NCBI RefSeq assembly: GCF_020252405.1
Contig: NZ_JADCDA010000086.1
Location: 1-35,957 of the forward strand
Direction of reading: 5' to 3'
Length of the DNA stretch: 35,957 bases
Source: Aestuariivirga sp.
GTDB lineage: Bacteria; Pseudomonadota; Alphaproteobacteria; Rhizobiales; Aestuariivirgaceae
The notes beneath the pieces are model-generated. The model did not search any database. It was not told where the DNA came from and was given only the letters and a program-made list of their open reading frames with translations. Of the stretch, positions 31,595-35,957 are shown piece by piece. The stretch's first letter is position 1, and the number at the start of each line of letters is the position of its first letter. Both the position numbers and the translations under genes were made by a program.

Positions 31595-33049
31595 ATGGGT
31601 CTCATCGGCATTCTCGCAGGCCTCGCGCTGCTCATCGCGCTCGCCTTCCGCGGCTGGAGCATCCTGCTCCTTGCGCCCATCGCGGCGCTTGTCACGGCCC
31701 TGTTCTCGGGCGAGCCGCTGCTGGCGCATTGGACGCAGGTGTTCATGACCGGCGGGGCGGGCTTCATTGCCCAGTTCTTCCCGCTGTTTCTGCTGGGCGC
31801 CCTGTTCGGCAAGCTGATGGAGGATTCAGGCTCTGTCGCCGTCATCGCCAGCTGGATGGTGGAGAAGCTCGGCGCCGGGCAGGCCATTCTCGCTGTCGTG
31901 CTGGCGGGCGCTCTGGTCACCTATGGCGGTGTGAGCCTGTTCGTCGCCTTCTTCGTGCTCGCCCCCATGGCGCAGGAGCTGTTCCGCTCGGCCTCGATCC
32001 CGCGCCGGCTGATGCCCGCGGCCATCGTGCTCGGCACCTCCACCTTCACCATGTCGGCGCTTCCCGGCACACCCTCGATCCAGAACGCGATCCCCATGCC
32101 ATTCTTCGGCACCACGCCCTTCGCCGCACCGGGCCTCGGTGTCATCGCATCCCTGGTCATGCTGGGCTTTGGCCTGTGGTGGCTCAACCGCGAACAGGCG
32201 CGGGCCGCGATGCGCGGCGAAAGCTTCGGCGACGGCCGGCCGGCCACGGCGCGCGATCTGGCAGACGATGAAAAGCTGCGCGAGCGCGCCACCACGGCGC
32301 GCGAATTCGATCCGGCGGAAATCGGCAGCGGCGCCGTGGCGCTGAAACCGCCCTCCATCGCGCTTGCGGCCCTGCCGCTGGGGGTGGTGATCATCGTCAA
32401 CATCCTCATGTCCTTTTTCATCCTGCCGCAGGTCAATGCCGACTTCCTGGCAAGGCCGGAGTTCGGCTCCACCGCGCTTTCGGCGCTGAGCGGCGTATGG
32501 GCGGTCATCACGGCGCTGGCGGCGGCCATCGTCACGGCGCTGGTTATCAACACCCATCGCCTGCCGGCCCTCAAGAGCACCATCGATGCCGGCGCCAATG
32601 CCTCGGTGCTGCCCATCATGTCGGTGGCGAGCCTCGTCGGCTTCGGCGCGGTGGTGGCCGCCATGCCGGCCTTCAAAATGGTGAGCGACTGGGTGCTGGG
32701 CATCGGCGGCGGCCCGCTGGTGTCGCTGTCGGTGGCCGTCAACGTGCTGGCGGCGCTCACCGGCTCGGCGTCGGGCGGCCTCACCATCGCGCTCGATGCG
32801 CTGGGCGGAACCTTCATGGAGCGCGCCGCGGCCATCGGGATGGACCCCGCGCTCCTGCACCGCGTGGCCGTTATCAGCTCCGGCACGCTTGACAGCCTGC
32901 CGCACAATGGCGCGGTGGTCACACTGCTTGCTGTCTGCGGGTCGAACCACAAGGAGGCCTACCGCGACATCGTGATGGTCGGAATCCTCGGCGCCATCCT
33001 GGCGCTTGTCGTGGTGATCGTGCTGGGCGGATTGTTCGGCTCGTTCTGA
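31595..33049 (+). CDS. GntP-family permease
   Basis: A polytopic inner-membrane permease of 484 residues with about 12 hydrophobic segments, in the gluconate:H+ symporter (GntP) superfamily. Family-like stretches include FFPLFLLGALFGKLMEDSGSVAVIASWMVEKLG, TYGGVSLFVAFFVLAPMAQELFR, the conserved helix-breaking GTSTFTMSALPGTPSIQNAIP, and HRVAVISSGTLDSLPHNGAVVTLL near the C-terminus. The hydrophilic centre (about 200-250) is a cytoplasmic loop. Substrates in the family are gluconate, other sugar acids and D-beta-hydroxybutyrate; with a patatin partner, hydroxybutyrate is a reasonable but unproven guess. It is tightly linked to the patatin gene and ends convergently with rnd, 40 nt apart, with no obvious terminator. 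Confidence 0.87.
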   Translation: MGLIGILAGLALLIALAFRGWSILLLAPIAALVTALFSGEPLLAHWTQVFMTGGAGFIAQFFPLFLLGALFGKLMEDSGSVAVIASWMVEKLGAGQAILAVVLAGALVTYGGVSLFVAFFVLAPMAQELFRSASIPRRLMPAAIVLGTSTFTMSALPGTPSIQNAIPMPFFGTTPFAAPGLGVIASLVMLGFGLWWLNREQARAAMRGESFGDGRPATARDLADDEKLRERATTAREFDPAEIGSGAVALKPPSIALAALPLGVVIIVNILMSFFILPQVNADFLARPEFGSTALSALSGVWAVITALAAAIVTALVINTHRLPALKSTIDAGANASVLPIMSVASLVGFGAVVAAMPAFKMVSDWVLGIGGGPLVSLSVAVNVLAALTGSASGGLTIALDALGGTFMERAAAIGMDPALLHRVAVISSGTLDSLPHNGAVVTLLAVCGSNHKEAYRDIVMVGILGAILALVVVIVLGGLFGSF

Positions 33050-33089
33050 GGGCCCCCTCCCGCTGAAGAAGCTGGACAAGGCGAAAGGG

Positions 33090-34268
33090 CTATTCCGCCG
33101 CCGCCTTCACATCCCACGCCGCCGGCAGCACGCGCACCCGTCCGCCCTCGAAGCCGATCACCGCCTCGCCGCGCTTGATGGCCAGCGCCAGATCGCCGAA
33201 CAGCTCGCGCCGCCAGCCGTGCATCAGTTGCACGTCGGCATCGTCACGCTCGGCCACCGCATCGATGTCGGAGCTGGAAGCGACGAGCTTCGGCGCTATG
33301 CCTTCCGTTTCGCAGACGACCTTGAGGGCAAGTTTCAGCACTTCCGCGGCGGCCTGTGCGGCATCGCTCATCTCGTCGCGCCCGTCATCGGGCTGGGGCA
33401 GGGATTTGGGGTCAAGGGCGAGCCCCGCCGAGACTGCCTTGTAAATCGCGTCGCCGATGCGCGAGGTGGCCATGCCCCTGGGCAGCGCCCGGAGCTGGTT
33501 CAGCGCCTCGCGTGTTTGCGGGCACTGGGTGGCGATTTCGGCAATGGCGTCGTCCTTCAGCACGCGGGAGCGCGGCACGTTCTTGTCCCGCGCCTCGCGT
33601 TCGCGCCAGGCGGCGATTTCCATCAGCACGGCAAGCTGCTTCTTCGAGCGCAGCCTCACCTTGATGCGCTTCCAGGCATCCTCCGGCTCGGTTCGGTAGG
33701 TGGCAGGGTTGGTGAGGATGTCCATCTCCTCCCGCAGCCAATGCTCGCGCCCCGTCCGGTCCAGTTCCTTCTTCAGCGCCTCATAGACGACGCGGAGGTG
33801 GGTGACGTCGGCCAGCGCATAGGCCAGCTGCTTCTCGGACAGGGGCCTGCGCGACCAGTCGGTGAAGCGCGACGACTTGTCGATCTGCGCCCTGGCCAGC
33901 TTGCGCACGATCGCCTCATAGCCCACCTGGTCGCCGAAGCCGCAAACCATGGCGGCGATCTGGGTGTCGAACACCGGGTGGGGCACAATGCCGGCGCGGT
34001 GCACCATGATCTCGATGTCCTGCCGGGCGGCGTGGAACACCTTGAGGACATCCGGGTTGTTCATCAGGGCGAAGAAGGGTCTCAGGTCGATCCCGTGGGC
34101 GAGGGGGTCGATCAGGCCATTGACCGACCCGCCCGCCACCTGGATCAGGCAAAGGTCTGGCCAGTAGGTCGACTCCCGCATGAATTCGGTGTCGACGGTG
34201 ATGAAGCTTTCCCTGGCGAGGCTGTCGCAGAGGCGGTGGAGCGATTCGGTGGTGGTAATCAGGTCCAT
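33090..34268 (-). CDS. rnd: Ribonuclease D
   Basis: A 3'-5' exoribonuclease for tRNA 3'-end trimming. It has 392 residues from ATG 34268 (MDLITTTESLHRLCDSL); the longer open frame upstream to 34448 does not resemble RNase D. DEDD-type motifs are Exo I VDTEFMRE (Asp26, Glu28), Exo II FHAARQDIEIM and Exo III YALADVTHL (Tyr and Asp). HRDC-type helices follow (LRSKKQLAVLMEIAAWREREARDKNVPRSRVLKDD). It lies head-to-head with the tRNA-Tyr/tRNA-Gly/tuf unit, which may be coincidence. Orientation differs from the common ppk-ppx-rnd order. The 34269-34456 gap upstream holds AT-rich runs (GTTTTTTCC, TTCTTTTTTGC) that may include its promoter. Confidence 0.93.
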   Translation of the reverse strand: MDLITTTESLHRLCDSLARESFITVDTEFMRESTYWPDLCLIQVAGGSVNGLIDPLAHGIDLRPFFALMNNPDVLKVFHAARQDIEIMVHRAGIVPHPVFDTQIAAMVCGFGDQVGYEAIVRKLARAQIDKSSRFTDWSRRPLSEKQLAYALADVTHLRVVYEALKKELDRTGREHWLREEMDILTNPATYRTEPEDAWKRIKVRLRSKKQLAVLMEIAAWREREARDKNVPRSRVLKDDAIAEIATQCPQTREALNQLRALPRGMATSRIGDAIYKAVSAGLALDPKSLPQPDDGRDEMSDAAQAAAEVLKLALKVVCETEGIAPKLVASSSDIDAVAERDDADVQLMHGWRRELFGDLALAIKRGEAVIGFEGGRVRVLPAAWDVKAAAE

Positions 34269-34456
34269 GGCCGCAGGGAAGCGCGATCGTCCTCTCAGGT
34301 CAATGGCTTGTGCAGAAAAGTTGCAAGGGCGTTTTTTCCACAATTTTTCAAAGATTTGCATTCTTTTTTGCAGGTGCCGCGTGAGCTCTGCCATCAGCGC
34401 GCCCTGATCTTTGGGTAATGTGCCAAAATCCGCCGGAACGGGCGCCAATCATTCCC

Positions 34457-34485
34457 TTGACTTGCCCCCATGATCCTTGCATAAC
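34457..34485 (+). promoter_or_regulatory. Strong promoter for tRNA-Tyr / tRNA-Gly / tuf
   Basis: TTGACT (34457-34462), a 17-nt spacer and CATAAC (34480-34485), followed by a GC-rich stretch (GCGCC) like the stringent discriminator of stable-RNA promoters. It is 83 nt upstream of tRNA-Tyr. Confidence 0.65.
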
Positions 34486-34492
34486 GCGCCGT

Positions 34493-34532
34493 CCAAACGG
34501 CCCGGGTGATCCCCGGGCTAAATGGCGTTTGG
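34493..34532 (+). other. Two-tier hairpin in the tRNA/tuf leader
   Basis: The outer stem CCAAACG (34493-34499) with CGTTTGG (34526-34532) encloses an inner stem GCCCGGG (34500-34506) with CCCGGGC (34512-34518). It begins at about the predicted transcription start and would be the first structure of the precursor RNA. It has no T-tract, so it is more likely a processing or stability element, or a DNA-binding site, than a terminator. Confidence 0.5.
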
Positions 34533-34567
34533 CCTAAGCAGTGTTTGCCCTTTCCGGGGGTTAACCA

Positions 34568-34652
34568 GGGGGAGTGTCCCGAGCGGCAAAGGGGGCGGAC
34601 TGTAAATCCGCTGGCTTCGCCTTCGTAGGTTCGAGTCCTACCTCCCCCACCA
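34568..34652 (+). tRNA. tRNA-Tyr (anticodon GTA)
   Basis: An 85-nt class II tRNA. The acceptor stem is GGGGGAG/CTCCCCC with discriminator A and an encoded CCA (34650-34652). Anticodon GTA is at 34602-34604 in loop CTGTAAA, then a long variable arm and the T-arm GTAGG-TTCGAGT-CCTAC. It is the first gene of the unit continuing to tRNA-Gly and tuf. Confidence 0.95.
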
Positions 34653-34718
34653 CTGCCCGGGGCCTGACGCCGGCACTGGATCGATGGAGTTCGGATGCAG
34701 TTTTTTGGGGTTTTCCGG

Positions 34719-34792
34719 GCGGGTGTAGCTCAATGGCAGAGCAGCAGCCTTCCAAGCTGAATACGAGGGTTCGATTCCCTTCACCCGCTCCA
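34719..34792 (+). tRNA. tRNA-Gly (anticodon TCC)
   Basis: A 74-nt tRNA with acceptor stem GCGGGTG/CACCCGC, discriminator T and encoded CCA. Anticodon TCC is at 34751-34753 in loop CTTCCAA, and the T-arm is GAGGG-TTCGATT-CCCTT. It lies 66 nt after tRNA-Tyr and 50 nt before tuf, the arrangement common in alphaproteobacteria. Confidence 0.95.
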
Positions 34793-34842
34793 AAAATTCG
34801 AATCGTGAATGCCGCACCATGCGGCCAACAGGGTAGACGACG

Positions 34843-35957
<1,115 letters not shown>

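Overview
The window is GC-rich chromosomal DNA from an alphaproteobacterium, most likely of the Rhizobiales/Hyphomicrobiales. The evidence is a set of lineage-typical arrangements: DUF3572–divK–pleD beside a zinc-ribbon dinB, tatABC–serS–surE, DUF2066–CDP-alcohol transferase–perM–hdaA–ppk–ppx, tRNA-Tyr–tRNA-Gly–tuf, and palindromic intergenic repeats of the kind common in this order. Most of the window is ordinary core genome in tightly packed operons with many 4-bp ATGA/GTGA overlaps.

Layout. 1–3.4 kb: a minus-strand operon DUF3572 → HAD-like → dinB → panC, with non-ATG starts. 3.5–5.3 kb: divK–pleD cell-cycle and c-di-GMP signalling. 5.3–10.1 kb: an orphan Fe/spermidine-type ABC ATPase, tatABC, serS and surE. 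10.1–17 kb: a disturbed minus-strand locus running from a dimethylglycine-dehydrogenase-like gene through a VOC (glyoxalase-fold) gene to an EamA transporter. The VOC gene is cut in two, and the halves lie about 3.1 kb apart. The interval holds an internally deleted HpaB-family monooxygenase fragment, a Rhizobiales-type palindromic repeat, one intact secreted trypsin-like protease, a 75-bp-period tandem repeat, an IS256-family transposase C-terminus and a histidine-kinase C-terminus. It reads as an accessory insertion and gene graveyard with one surviving cargo gene.

17–20.4 kb: a SpoU methyltransferase and a divergent molybdopterin oxidoreductase separated by a large inverted repeat, then a possible 40-codon signal-peptide-like ORF and a second inverted repeat. 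20.4–23 kb: purM–purN–nucleoside hydrolase, linking purine synthesis with nucleoside turnover. 23.2–30.5 kb: DUF2066, CDP-alcohol phosphatidyltransferase, PerM-like permease, HdaA, and the polyphosphate pair ppk–ppx, with a candidate Pho box before ppk. 30.5–33 kb: a patatin-like hydrolase and a GntP-family permease behind a promoter whose start site is covered by a TGC-rich 28-bp dyad. This may be a polyhydroxybutyrate/hydroxybutyrate module placed between ppx and rnd. 33–36 kb: rnd (minus), then a strong promoter, a leader hairpin, tRNA-Tyr, tRNA-Gly and tuf, which is cut by the window end.

No CRISPR array, prophage or recognisable defence system was seen. The most unusual items are the split VOC gene with its mosaic insertion and the patatin–GntP module with its operator-like dyad. 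Functional assignments come from reading motifs by eye; no database search was possible.
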